Shown here: positions 41,621 to 49,665 of the stretch, in pieces
Layout of the letters: each line of letters starts with the position of its first letter
Position numbering within the stretch: the stretch's first letter is position 1
From: Actinomadura rupiterrae
GTDB lineage: Bacteria > Actinomycetota > Actinomycetes > Streptosporangiales > Streptosporangiaceae
DNA: 64,000 nucleotides
Direction of reading: 5' to 3'
Assembly (NCBI RefSeq): GCF_024172125.1
Contig: NZ_JAMZEA010000015.1
Location: 186,001-250,000 of the forward strand
Translations under genes and position numbers: made by a program
Notes under the pieces: generated by a model
Told to the model about the DNA's origin: nothing
Seen by the model: the letters and a program-made list of their open reading frames with translations, nothing else
Database searches by the model: none

Positions 41621-41793
41621 GGCCTGTTTCGAAGTGGTCTCGGCCATGCGCGCGAACGCGTGACCAGCGCGGTGCCGCGACGCCGGAGGCGAGCGGCACC
41701 GCGCTGATCGCGAAGCGATGCCGCGTTCGCCCAGGCACGGTCACGGAGCGAGCCGCTAGGCGAGCGCAGTGGGCCGGGACTTTGAAACACAGT
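41621..41793. mobile_element. 173-bp MITE-like element flanked by CTAG
   Basis: The ends GGCCTGTTTCGAAGT and ACTTTGAAACACAGT are imperfect inverted repeats (10 of 15 bases). Both are flanked by CTAG (41617-41620 and 41794-41797), matching the YTAR target duplication of IS5-type elements. The interior holds a long hairpin: 41662-41678 pairs with 41693-41709 with one mismatch. There is no transposase. The right CTAG supplies the TAG stop codon of the sulfotransferase gene. Confidence 0.7.
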
Positions 41794-42651
41794 CTAGTCG
41801 GCGCCGGCCAGGTCGGCGCGGCTCATGATCTTGTCATGGATCTCGACGGCCTGGTGGTAGATGCGCCTGCGCTGCGGGTCCGGCTCGGTCAGGGACCAGT
41901 CGTGCGGGATCTCGGGGTCGGGAGGGAGGACGCCGCGGCTGGCTTCCAGGACGCGGTGCCACTTCTCCTGGGAGTCGCGCTCGTCCGGTGACCACGGCCT
42001 GATCCTGCCGTCAGGCCAGCTCGTCATGCGGGCGTCGAAGTCGAGGCCCAGCCAGTCGCACAGGTCGCGCAGGACGCGCCTGGGGTCCCGGCGGAAGCGG
42101 TCACCTTCGACGATCCGTCCGGGATAGCCCAGGTCGTCCACGATGCGGCACCACATCCGGTCCAGGGCGGTGAAGCCGAACTCGTCCTCGGTGAAGTCGG
42201 GCTTGAGGCGGCTGAGCGACAGCCACACCCGCGCCGGGTGGCGGACGACGAAGATGTTCGTCCACGCGTCGAGGCTCTCGTCCGGGACGTACGGTTCGGC
42301 TTGGAAGCACAGGTCCTTGATGAGCGGGACGGGCGCCGCGATTGCGCCGACCTGCGCTCGCACGTCGGCCATGCCGTACGCCGACTTGTGCGGCTGGTCG
42401 CCGTAGCGGCCACTCCGGCGATGTTCGCTGAAGTAGTAGCAGTCGGTGAACGGTTCGTGGACGGGCGCGACGTCCGGATGCTGCGACAGGCTCTTCTCAA
42501 GGGCCGTCGAGACCGAGCGGGGCACCGCCCAGAGCGCGACCGCGTACGTATCCTTGTCGGCCGCGCTCAGCCGGACGGAGGAACCGGTCCGGCCGGTACG
42601 GCGTTCTCCTTCCGGTGATCTCCTCGTCCGCCGGCCGATGTGGTCGTTCAC
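41794..42651 (-). CDS. Sulfotransferase-family protein
   Basis: A 285-residue protein. GTG 42651 overlaps the stop of the PLP-enzyme gene in GTGA. The 5'-phosphosulfate-binding loop is YAVALWAVPRSVSTALEKSL, and the 3'-phosphate-binding segment is NIFVVRHPARVWLSLSRL; the His in HPDVAPVHEPF and the C-terminal GLDFDARMTSWPDG fit the PAPS-dependent sulfotransferase fold. It should transfer sulfate from PAPS to a hydroxyl, most simply the one made by the dioxygenase of the same operon. Its stop codon lies in the CTAG of a MITE-like element. Confidence 0.83.
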   Translation of the reverse strand: MNDHIGRRTRRSPEGERRTGRTGSSVRLSAADKDTYAVALWAVPRSVSTALEKSLSQHPDVAPVHEPFTDCYYFSEHRRSGRYGDQPHKSAYGMADVRAQVGAIAAPVPLIKDLCFQAEPYVPDESLDAWTNIFVVRHPARVWLSLSRLKPDFTEDEFGFTALDRMWCRIVDDLGYPGRIVEGDRFRRDPRRVLRDLCDWLGLDFDARMTSWPDGRIRPWSPDERDSQEKWHRVLEASRGVLPPDPEIPHDWSLTEPDPQRRRIYHQAVEIHDKIMSRADLAGAD

Positions 42652-44339
42652 CGCGCGCCTTTCCCCTCGACGGTCGGACGAGCCGGAGACGCTGGGCTCA
42701 TCAGGCTCTCGTAGGTCTCGGCCTCCCAGGCGAGTTCCACGGACTCCCCCGAAACCGTCACCGTCGCCGGACGAAGCCGGTTGAAGCTGGTGGCGCGGGA
42801 GAACCCGTAAGCCCCGGCGTCCTGGACGACGACGTAGTCTCCGGCGCTGAGTCCCTCGGGCAACTCGACGCCGACACCGAAAACGTCGCCCTCGTAGCAC
42901 AGCGGCCCGCCCACGAGGCACGGCCGAGTACGACCGTCGTCGGGGACGAGCGGAACGAAGCCGTGCTTCTCGGCAACTCCGGCGGTCGGCATCAGGCTGA
43001 GCCCACCGTCCAGCAGGATCCAGCGATGTTCTCCGAGGTCCTTCCTGCCGACCACGCGCGTCAGCAGAACACCCGCCGCCGACACCAGGGCACGGCCCGG
43101 CTCGGCGAACACCATCAGGTCGTCAAGCCCATGCCGGTGCAGCACCCCGGCAAGCCCCTCCGCGAACAACGCAACATCGAACCGCCTCCGTAGCGACGCA
43201 ACGGCCCCGTCCCGCTCACCCACTCTCGCGGCCGCCGCACGGTCGATACGCTCGCGTTGCGACGCAACGGAACCGTCCTGACCATCCCCCGCCGCTACTC
43301 CCGCAAGGTCGGGACGCGCGCGTTGCGACGGAACGGGAGCGTTCAGGCCATCGGCCGACACCGCACCCGCACGGTCGGCACGCTCGCGTTGCGACGTGAC
43401 GGGATCGTCCCGGCCATCGGCCCTCACCGCACCCGCAGGGTCGGGACGCGCGCGTTGCGACGGGGCGGACGCGTCCTGACCGTTGGCTCCCACTGCTCTC
43501 TCATGGGCAGGACGCTCGTGTTGCGGCGGGGCGGGAGCGTTTTCTTGGGGCGTTTGGGCGGGGGGTGGGGCGCTGAGGGTGGCGATTGCGCCGGGGGTTC
43601 GGTGGATGCCTTCCACGCCGAAGCCGCCGCCGATGTTGAGGACGGTCAGGGCTGTGCGCGTGCGGAGGTGCGCGGTCCAGGCGCAGACCGCGTCCAGCGC
43701 GGCGAGGAGGTTCTCGGCGCGGACGATCTGGGAGCCCAGGTGGCAGTGGACGCCGGTCAGGCGCAGCAGGGGCTCGGCCATGATCCGGTCGGCGATCTCG
43801 TCGGCGGCGCCGGTGGCGATGGGCCAGCCGAATTTGGACGGCAGCGCGCGGGTGGCCAGCGCGCCGGGTTCGGCGAAGACGTTGTGCGGCGGGTAGACGC
43901 GCAGGCCCACCGGCAGCGGGCCCGTGCCGCGCTCGGCGGCGAGCCGGGCGAGGGTGCGGATCTCCTCGGCGCCGTCGATGTTGACGAAGACGCCGTGCTG
44001 GAGGGCTTCGGCCAGTTCCTCTTCGGTTTTGACCGGTCCGTTGAACACGATCCGGTCGCCGGGGACGCCGCAGTCCAGGGCCGCGCGGAGTTCGTAGCCG
44101 GACACGACGTCCACGCCGAGGCCCTCCGCCGCGAGCGAGCGCACGATGGCGGGCAGGTAGTTGGTCTTCAGTGAGTAGAGGAGCCGGACGCCGACCGGGT
44201 TCAGGACCGACGCGAGTCTGGTGGCGTCCTCGCGCAGGCGGTCCAGGGACACGACGTACAGCGGCGTGCCGAAGCGGTCTCCGAGCGTCCGGAGGTCGCA
44301 GGCGGAGAAGCCGGGCACGACTCCGTCGGCGGCCGTCAC
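42648..44339 (-). CDS. Type III PLP-dependent decarboxylase (DapDC/ODC fold) with a repeat insertion
   Basis: A 563-residue protein from GTG 44339, which overlaps the dioxygenase stop in GTGA. Fold-type III motifs: VRLLYSLKTNYLPAIV (PLP Lys58), VHCHLGSQI (His198/His200), LNIGGGFG (237-241), FAEPGRALVS (412 on), CLVGGPLCYEGD (Cys474, Asp485) and QDAGAYGFSRATSFN (Tyr511). These fit diaminopimelate/ornithine-type amino-acid decarboxylases. Between GGGFG and EPGR, residues ~250-387 are a low-complexity insertion with five or six 22-residue repeats (RARPDPAGAVRADGRDDPV type) that is absent from the family, which is usually near 420 residues. Confidence 0.88.
   Translation of the reverse strand: MTAADGVVPGFSACDLRTLGDRFGTPLYVVSLDRLREDATRLASVLNPVGVRLLYSLKTNYLPAIVRSLAAEGLGVDVVSGYELRAALDCGVPGDRIVFNGPVKTEEELAEALQHGVFVNIDGAEEIRTLARLAAERGTGPLPVGLRVYPPHNVFAEPGALATRALPSKFGWPIATGAADEIADRIMAEPLLRLTGVHCHLGSQIVRAENLLAALDAVCAWTAHLRTRTALTVLNIGGGFGVEGIHRTPGAIATLSAPPPAQTPQENAPAPPQHERPAHERAVGANGQDASAPSQRARPDPAGAVRADGRDDPVTSQRERADRAGAVSADGLNAPVPSQRARPDLAGVAAGDGQDGSVASQRERIDRAAAARVGERDGAVASLRRRFDVALFAEGLAGVLHRHGLDDLMVFAEPGRALVSAAGVLLTRVVGRKDLGEHRWILLDGGLSLMPTAGVAEKHGFVPLVPDDGRTRPCLVGGPLCYEGDVFGVGVELPEGLSAGDYVVVQDAGAYGFSRATSFNRLRPATVTVSGESVELAWEAETYESLMSPASPARPTVEGKGAR
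43189..43584 (-). repeat. 66-bp tandem repeat inside the PLP decarboxylase gene
   Basis: A block containing CGTTGCGACG recurs with an exact 66-base period, at 43189, 43255, 43321, 43387, 43453 and 43519, the outer copies being more diverged. The period is a multiple of 3, so it adds 22-residue units in frame. It lies between catalytic motifs, in what should be a surface loop. Confidence 0.9.
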
Positions 44340-45040
44340 CGGACGACGTTTCCGGTCGCCGCGCGTTCGAATTCCGGGCCGTACTTCCGGTCCGCCCACC
44401 GGTTGAACGCGACGATCCACAGGTCGCGGTGGCCGCCGGAGCCGTCGCGCGGGACGATGTCGGTGGCGTGGTGCCACATCGCGGCGTCGTCGTACACCAG
44501 CGCCTGGTTCGGCTGGAGCGTGACGGTGAGGAACGGGTCGCCGCCGCCGGTCGGCATCAGCTGGTTCTCGCCGCCTGTGATGTTCTCGCGCGCGAAGACG
44601 GCGAGCATGCCGTACTGGTGGCCGTCGCGGTGCGGGCCCTCGGGCACGGAGACGCCGCGCACCTCGGCGTTGGCGACGACGCGGCACTGGTGGACGTTGA
44701 TCTGCCAGGCGTCGGTGGCGTCCAGCCCGAGCGCCTTGGCGCCCGCGTCGATCTGCGCGGTCGGGTCGATGCGCAGCGGCTCGAACCGGCGCTGGACGCC
44801 TCCGACGTAGGAGTTCACCTCGGGTGATTGCAGGAAGGGGCGGTGTTCCAGCAGTTCGAGGGTCCATGACTTCGCCGGCCCGTCCCATGTGATCCTGTAT
44901 TGGGAGAAGCGGCGGTAGCGCTGCTTCCCGCCCGCATAAGGGTCCAGCGGCAGGCGGGAGAATTCCGCCATGATCTCGGGGCCCGGCTCCGGAATTTCGA
45001 TGACCTTGTAGTTGTCTCCCGCGGGGCTTGGGGGATTCAC
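44336..45040 (-). CDS. PF10014-type Fe(II)/2-oxoglutarate amino-acid dioxygenase (IDO/BsmA-like)
   Basis: A 234-residue protein. NVHQCRVVANAEVRGVSVPE, then GPHRDGHQYGMLAVF (His137-x-Asp139), GGENQLM, LVYDDAAMWHHATDI (distal His190/191) and HRDLWIVAFN (Arg205 for 2-oxoglutarate) match the 2OG-Fe dioxygenase family of isoleucine 4-hydroxylase. Members hydroxylate free aliphatic amino acids. I prefer GTG 45040 because AAGGAG lies seven bases upstream; an ATG at 45109, directly after the ATP-grasp stop (TGAATG), is the alternative. It is coupled to the PLP gene by GTGA. Confidence 0.88.
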   Translation of the reverse strand: MNPPSPAGDNYKVIEIPEPGPEIMAEFSRLPLDPYAGGKQRYRRFSQYRITWDGPAKSWTLELLEHRPFLQSPEVNSYVGGVQRRFEPLRIDPTAQIDAGAKALGLDATDAWQINVHQCRVVANAEVRGVSVPEGPHRDGHQYGMLAVFARENITGGENQLMPTGGGDPFLTVTLQPNQALVYDDAAMWHHATDIVPRDGSGGHRDLWIVAFNRWADRKYGPEFERAATGNVVR

Positions 45041-45109
45041 GTGCCTACTCCTTGCCTCGGCATGCGATAGGTCGGCAGGCGGCGTCCCGGCATGGGGATT
45101 CCTTGTCAT

Positions 45110-46375
45110 TCAGGGGCGGTCGACAAGGAATGAGATCTGGTTGAAAGCGGCTTCCGCGAGCCGCTGCGCCTCTCCCGCAGTGGACGCCACGGCGCGCACC
45201 TGCCCGTACGTTTCGTGGTTGCTCACAAGTGCCTCCACCCGGTCGCCCTCACCGACCGAGAGAAGGACCTCGACGACGCCTGGAGCATCGCGGGCGGCTT
45301 CGAGACCGTCGATTCGCCGGAGGGTCCCGGAGATCGGGAAATTGATCTTCCGGGTGGCCGCGCCACGCCTTTCCGTGACGGTGAGATCGGGACGGAGTCC
45401 CACGTGCATCGCCAGGGCCTGCCGGCGGGTCGCGAGCCCGAGGGCGGCGTCCATCAGCTCCGGGATGTCCTCACCGGCGAGGCGCGCGTTGATCTCGATG
45501 AGCCGGGGGCCCCTGGCGGTCATGCGGACCTCGGTGTGCGCGGCGCCGAAGTCGTGCCCGATGGCGTGCAGCCCCGCGACGGCGGTGTCGCTGAGTTCCG
45601 CGGTGACGCGGTCCGGCAGCAGGCTCGGGAAGACCTGCGCGGTCTCGGCGAAGTAGGGATGCGGGCTGACCGATTTGTCGACGACACCGAGCACGCTGAC
45701 CTGCCCGTCCACCGTGAACGTCTCGACGCTGACCTCGTATCCGGCGCAGTACTCCTCGATCAACGCGCCCGGAGGGCGGGGCTGCCCGCGCCGGTCCTCG
45801 CGGCGCGCGGCGATGCCCGCGAACAGCCGCGCCACCTGCCCCGCGTCCCGGCCCAGTGCCACATCGGTGCTGGCCGACTCGGTCATCGGCTTCACCACGC
45901 AGGGGAAGCCGACCTTCTCGGCGAACGCGACCGCTTCGTCAGCGCTGAGCGCGTGCCGGAAGTCCGGCGCCGGCACGCCGGCGGCACGGCAGGCCTCGCG
46001 CGTGCGCAGTTTGTTCCGCGCCAGCGCGGCGGCCTTCGGGTCCAGGCCCGGAAGGCCGAACTCCCGGGCCGCCTCGGCCACCAGTGGAAGGTTGTAGTCG
46101 CACTGCGTGAAAACACCCCTCACCTCTCGGGTTTCGGAAATGTTCCGCAGCGCGTCCACGATGGACGCCGCCGAATTGGTGTCGGACGCCATGACCGAAA
46201 CATCGTCCCGGTCGAATACCTCGGCGAACCGGTGGACTTTGGCGTACCGCTGGAGATCATTGGTCAGGAAGACCGTGCTGAGGCCCAGTTCCGCCGCCAC
46301 GACGGGCCACAGGATTCCCTCCGGAGTCAGTTGCGCCTCGACCACGACGAGCGTTTCCGTGCCGCGACGTCCCAT
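45110..46375 (-). CDS. ATP-grasp amino-acid ligase (LAL/BacD-like)
   Basis: A 421-residue protein and first gene of the operon. N-terminal domain ETLVVVEAQLTPEG; linker FTQCDYNLPLVAEAAREFG and ARNKLRTREACRAAGVPAPDF; ATP-binding FPCVVKPMTESASTDV; LIEEYCAGYEVSVETF; and metal-binding EINARLAGEDIPELM. These are the motifs of L-amino-acid ligases and related carboxylate-amine ligases. It should make an amide or dipeptide bond via acyl phosphate. ATG 46375 has GAGAGGGACG upstream. The 210-base gap upstream (46376-46585) includes an AT-rich patch near 46408 that may hold the operon promoter. Confidence 0.9.
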   Translation of the reverse strand: MGRRGTETLVVVEAQLTPEGILWPVVAAELGLSTVFLTNDLQRYAKVHRFAEVFDRDDVSVMASDTNSAASIVDALRNISETREVRGVFTQCDYNLPLVAEAAREFGLPGLDPKAAALARNKLRTREACRAAGVPAPDFRHALSADEAVAFAEKVGFPCVVKPMTESASTDVALGRDAGQVARLFAGIAARREDRRGQPRPPGALIEEYCAGYEVSVETFTVDGQVSVLGVVDKSVSPHPYFAETAQVFPSLLPDRVTAELSDTAVAGLHAIGHDFGAAHTEVRMTARGPRLIEINARLAGEDIPELMDAALGLATRRQALAMHVGLRPDLTVTERRGAATRKINFPISGTLRRIDGLEAARDAPGVVEVLLSVGEGDRVEALVSNHETYGQVRAVASTAGEAQRLAEAAFNQISFLVDRP

Positions 46376-46585
46376 CCGTCACGTCCCTCTCAGGCAGCGA
46401 AGATGATATTTAACAGCGGTAACACGACTCGTCAGAAGGAGAACACAATCCGAATGGTCTGACAAGCACCGTCCGATTGGCAAACGGACAGGCGGGTGTG
46501 TCAGCGGGGGTAGGTGCTCCTCATGGCGCCGAAGTAAGCCTCGGGCGGCATCCTCGACGCCTCGCGCCGGGTCGGGGCCCGAAAC

Positions 46586-46972
46586 TCACAGGTCGACGCG
46601 GTAGTTCAGGGTCAGCTCGTCCGCCGGGACGCCGCGGATCCCCCAGTTCACCTTCGGCATCTCCACGATCGTGATCTCGATGTCGTCCGGCGCGACGCCG
46701 AGGCCGGGGACGAGCCGCTCGTAGACCGCGCGGATCAGGTCCCGCTTGGCGTCGTCGGACCGTCCCGTGAAGCAGAGGACCTCGATGATCAGGTACTGCT
46801 CGCTCCGCTGCGGACAGATCATGTCGTCCGCGTCCAGTAGCAGGAACCGATGGAACCGCTTCCCCGAAGGCAGCTCCCACGCCGTTTCGAAGCACTCCTG
46901 CAGCAAGTCGGAGACGGTCCGCTGCCGCCCTGCCCAGATATCCCGTCGTCCGTAAACCTTCACCTGCGCCAT
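46586..46972 (-). CDS. Tautomerase-family protein (Tautomerase_2-like) without Pro1
   Basis: A 128-residue protein. FHRFLLLDADDMICPQRSEQYLIIEV, then CFTGRSDDAKRDLIRAVYERL and NWGIRGVPADELTLNYRVDL match the Tautomerase_2 family closely. Those enzymes use the N-terminal proline exposed after Met removal; here the sequence starts MAQVKVYG, so Ala replaces Pro1. It may be non-catalytic or use another mechanism. It is upstream of the ATP-grasp operon on the same strand, with a 210-base gap. Confidence 0.82.
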   Translation of the reverse strand: MAQVKVYGRRDIWAGRQRTVSDLLQECFETAWELPSGKRFHRFLLLDADDMICPQRSEQYLIIEVLCFTGRSDDAKRDLIRAVYERLVPGLGVAPDDIEITIVEMPKVNWGIRGVPADELTLNYRVDL

Positions 46973-46999
46973 CCACCGGATTCTGCACTACCCGGCGGG

Positions 47000-47491
47000 T
47001 CAGCAGGTACCGGCCACCAGGACGGTTCCGCCTACGAAGCCGAAGCCGGCCGCGACCAGGCCGACGCCCGTGTAGGCGAGGGCGGCGCTGGCCACGAGCA
47101 TGCCGGCGCCGATGGCGCAGCTCGTGCCGACGTCGTAGGTGCTCAAGCCGTCGAGCTCGGCTTTGGCGAATGACTTGATTCCACCGTGCGCGCGGCCTAT
47201 TTCCAGCGTCCTTTCGATCGCGGCGGGCGGGGCTTCGGAGGCGCGGATGAGTCGCTCTATCGCCTCGTCCTCGATAGGGGCGATGGCTTCGAGGACGGCG
47301 TCCTTGTCGGATGCCATTCGACGGATGGCCGTGTCGGCGCGTTCCTGGCCGTCGCGCCCCTTCGGGAATGGCAGGCCGTCGGCGGCGAGAGCAGCCGGAA
47401 TCATCAGCTCTCCGGCGTCCATGAGGAAGGCGATGAGGTATTCGGGATGAGCTGGAGTCCTATCGGGACTGGCCCGGTTCACGTCGTTCAT
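47000..47491 (-). CDS. Hypothetical protein with a Gly/Ala-rich hydrophobic C-terminus ending in Cys
   Basis: A 163-residue protein. Residues 1-~118 are charged, helical and acidic; residues 125-163 are a hydrophobic Gly/Ala-rich end (CAIGAGMLVASAALAYTGVG, then VGGTVLVAGTC) with Cys125 and the C-terminal Cys163. I do not recognise it. It could be a membrane-anchored protein with two short helices, or a precursor peptide with a leader and a hydrophobic core. It is 27 bases upstream of the tautomerase-like gene on the same strand. Confidence 0.62.
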   Translation of the reverse strand: MNDVNRASPDRTPAHPEYLIAFLMDAGELMIPAALAADGLPFPKGRDGQERADTAIRRMASDKDAVLEAIAPIEDEAIERLIRASEAPPAAIERTLEIGRAHGGIKSFAKAELDGLSTYDVGTSCAIGAGMLVASAALAYTGVGLVAAGFGFVGGTVLVAGTC

Positions 47492-47950
47492 GGCGAGTAT
47501 GTACCCAGCGCGAGCAGGTGGTCACCGGTGCGGGGACGGCTTGACGAGAGGTGTGGATCTTGCGTTGAATGGTCCGCGGTGCCGCGTGGCGTGCGCAGGG
47601 AGCCCTGGGAGAGGGCCGGGCCGCGGACGAGTGGGCGAGCACCGCGAGAGCCCGAAGGGGATGATGCAGGTGGCCGCCTACCGCATGGATCGCGCCTAGC
47701 CGCATCGCGCCGACGCCGTTCGCGGCGGTTCCGGCCTGCGCTCCTGAGCGCCTTCCGGCTTGTGCTCCTGGGCACCTTCCTGCCTGCCCCCTGAGCGCTT
47801 TCCGGCTTGTGCTCCTGAGCGCCTTTTCCTGGACGCCGTGAACGCGTCGCCAGCGCATGCGCCCGTTTTTTCCATGGGACCGCTCGTCCCATTCCTTCGC
47901 CGCGCCGGCGCCTTTCGCCATGCGCGGAATCACGCAGACCTTGGAGAGTC
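47492..47950. other. 459-base region without a gene, containing a 24-bp tandem repeat
   Basis: Both divergent neighbours start from here. Frames read through it are Arg/Lys-rich, typical of GC-rich noncoding DNA. Its main feature is the repeat at 47731-47835. The TTG start of the fusion gene has GGAGAG upstream. Confidence 0.5.
47731..47835. repeat. Four imperfect ~24-bp tandem repeats
   Basis: The core TGCTCCTGAGCGCCTTCCGG recurs with CCTG at 47743, 47767, 47790 and 47814 (periods 24, 23 and 24). The repeat lies upstream of the three-domain fusion gene; its function is unknown. Confidence 0.75.
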
Positions 47951-49630
47951 TTGACCACTCCGTTCGTGGATTTCAACCGTCAGATCATCGAGGAGTTCCG
48001 CGCCCATCGCGGGCGCGTGGGCGGCATGTTCGAAGGGGCCAGGCTGGTGCTGCTCACCACCACGGGCGCCCGGACCGGCCGTCCGCACACCGTCCCGGTC
48101 GGGTTCCTGCCCGATCCGGGACGGCTGCTGGTCATCGCGTCGGCGGGCGGCGCCGACCGGCACCCGGCCTGGTTCCACAACCTGGTGGCGCATCCGCGCG
48201 TCACCGTCGAGACCGGCCCGTTCACGCTGGAGGCGGACGCGGTCGTCCTCGACGGCGAGGAGCGCGCGCAGATCTGGGAGCGGGCGGTCGAGTCCGACCC
48301 CGGGTGGGCCGAGTACCAGAAGAAGACGGCACGGGTCATTCCGGTCGTCGCGCTGCATCCGGTCCGGATGTCCTACGCGGACCTGCCCGAGGGCGAGCTG
48401 CTCCGGGCCGTCCATGACGCGTTCCGGCGCGACCTGCGGGCGATCCGGGACGAGGTCGCGCGCGGGCAGGGGCTCGGGGCGCAGCTGCGCGTCAACTGCC
48501 TGATGTTCTGCGGCGGGATGCGGCACCACCACCAGAATGAGGACGGCGACCTGTTCCCCTACCTGCGCGGACGCCATCCGGAGCTGGCGCCCGTCCTGGA
48601 CGGCCTCGGCGAGGAGCACGAGGTGCTCGCCGGCCTCCTGGACGAGCTGCAGCAAGCGGTCGCATCCGAGTCGGACGATCTGGCGGCGCTCGTCGACCGG
48701 CTCGTCACGCGAATCGAAGCGCATCTGGACGGCGAGGAGGCGCAACTCGTCCCCGTCCTGAACGCGCTCCGACGCCCCAACCGGATCACCAACCCGGACA
48801 CCTTCGAAACCGTGCACAAAGCACTGGTCGAGATGAGCGCGGGCCCGCCGCCGCTTCCGGCGGACGCCGACATCGCCGAGCCGTTCGCGCTGCCGGTGAA
48901 GGGCCGGTGGGCGAACGCATCCGGACGCGCGGCAAGGGACGCAGGCGTCGTGCTGTTCGCGCACGGCGGCGGCTTCGAGCAGAGCCGCCCCGAGCTCGAC
49001 CAGTTGGCGGCCTACCACCTGTCCAAGGCGTCCGGCCGTCCGGCATTCGCCGTGGACTACTCGCTGGCACCCGGGCACCCGTTCCCGGCCGCCATGGACG
49101 AGCTGGTCGCCGCCTACCGCGCGCTGCTGGCCCAGGGCGTCCCGGCGGAGCGGACGGTCCTGTTCGGCGAGTCATCAGGCGCGACGCTCGTCCTCGAAGG
49201 CCTGCTCGCGCTGCGCGCGCAAGGCGCACCGCTGCCGGGCGCGGTGGTGGCGGTCTCCCCCATCACCGACTTCACGATCACGAGCCCGTCGGTCGACGCA
49301 CCGGCCGGCCCGGACGCGGTCACGCGCGAACTCCTCGAACGCATCCTCGGCCAGTACCTGAACGGGCTGCCGAACGACCAGGCGCCGCAGTCGCCCCTCC
49401 ACGGTGACCTGTCCGGATTGCCGCGCATGCTGCTGGCGGTCGGCGGCAACGAGGCGCTTCTGGACGATTCGCAACGCTATGCCGACGCGGCGGCCAAAGC
49501 GGGCGTGGACGTCACGCTGGACGTGTACGAAGGGATGCCGCACGCGTTCCAGCTGACCGTCCTCGCGGAGCAGCGACCCGCCGTCGCCACCGTCTACCTC
49601 GAACGCCTGTCCACCTGGCTGACCGCCTGA
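47951..49630 (+). CDS. Three-domain fusion: deazaflavin nitroreductase, hemerythrin, alpha/beta esterase
   Basis: A 559-residue protein from TTG 47951 (GGAGAG upstream). Residues 1-140 form an F420/deazaflavin-dependent nitroreductase (Ddn-like) domain: LVLLTTTGARTGRPHTVPVGF and NLVAHPRVTVETG. Residues ~150-275 form a hemerythrin HHE domain (His155, His192-194, Glu197, His223, His258, Glu262). Residues ~300-559 form an HSL-type alpha/beta hydrolase: oxyanion HGGGF (339-343), GESSG (Ser408), Asp505 and His531. The first two domains are known together; the added esterase makes the combination unusual. A terminator follows directly. Confidence 0.9.
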   Translation: MTTPFVDFNRQIIEEFRAHRGRVGGMFEGARLVLLTTTGARTGRPHTVPVGFLPDPGRLLVIASAGGADRHPAWFHNLVAHPRVTVETGPFTLEADAVVLDGEERAQIWERAVESDPGWAEYQKKTARVIPVVALHPVRMSYADLPEGELLRAVHDAFRRDLRAIRDEVARGQGLGAQLRVNCLMFCGGMRHHHQNEDGDLFPYLRGRHPELAPVLDGLGEEHEVLAGLLDELQQAVASESDDLAALVDRLVTRIEAHLDGEEAQLVPVLNALRRPNRITNPDTFETVHKALVEMSAGPPPLPADADIAEPFALPVKGRWANASGRAARDAGVVLFAHGGGFEQSRPELDQLAAYHLSKASGRPAFAVDYSLAPGHPFPAAMDELVAAYRALLAQGVPAERTVLFGESSGATLVLEGLLALRAQGAPLPGAVVAVSPITDFTITSPSVDAPAGPDAVTRELLERILGQYLNGLPNDQAPQSPLHGDLSGLPRMLLAVGGNEALLDDSQRYADAAAKAGVDVTLDVYEGMPHAFQLTVLAEQRPAVATVYLERLSTWLTA

Positions 49631-49636
49631 CGCGAA

Positions 49637-49665
49637 GCGCCGCCGGTCCCCGCGACCGGCGGCGC
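49637..49665 (+). terminator. 12-bp stem terminator after the fusion gene
   Basis: GCGCCGCCGGTC and its exact complement enclose the loop CCCGC, beginning 7 bases after the stop codon. Confidence 0.75.

Noticed and set aside
43189..43584. CRISPR array or integron-like repeats
   Set aside because: The 66-bp units are adjacent, diverge gradually and keep the reading frame of the PLP enzyme; there is no repeat-spacer alternation and no cas gene.
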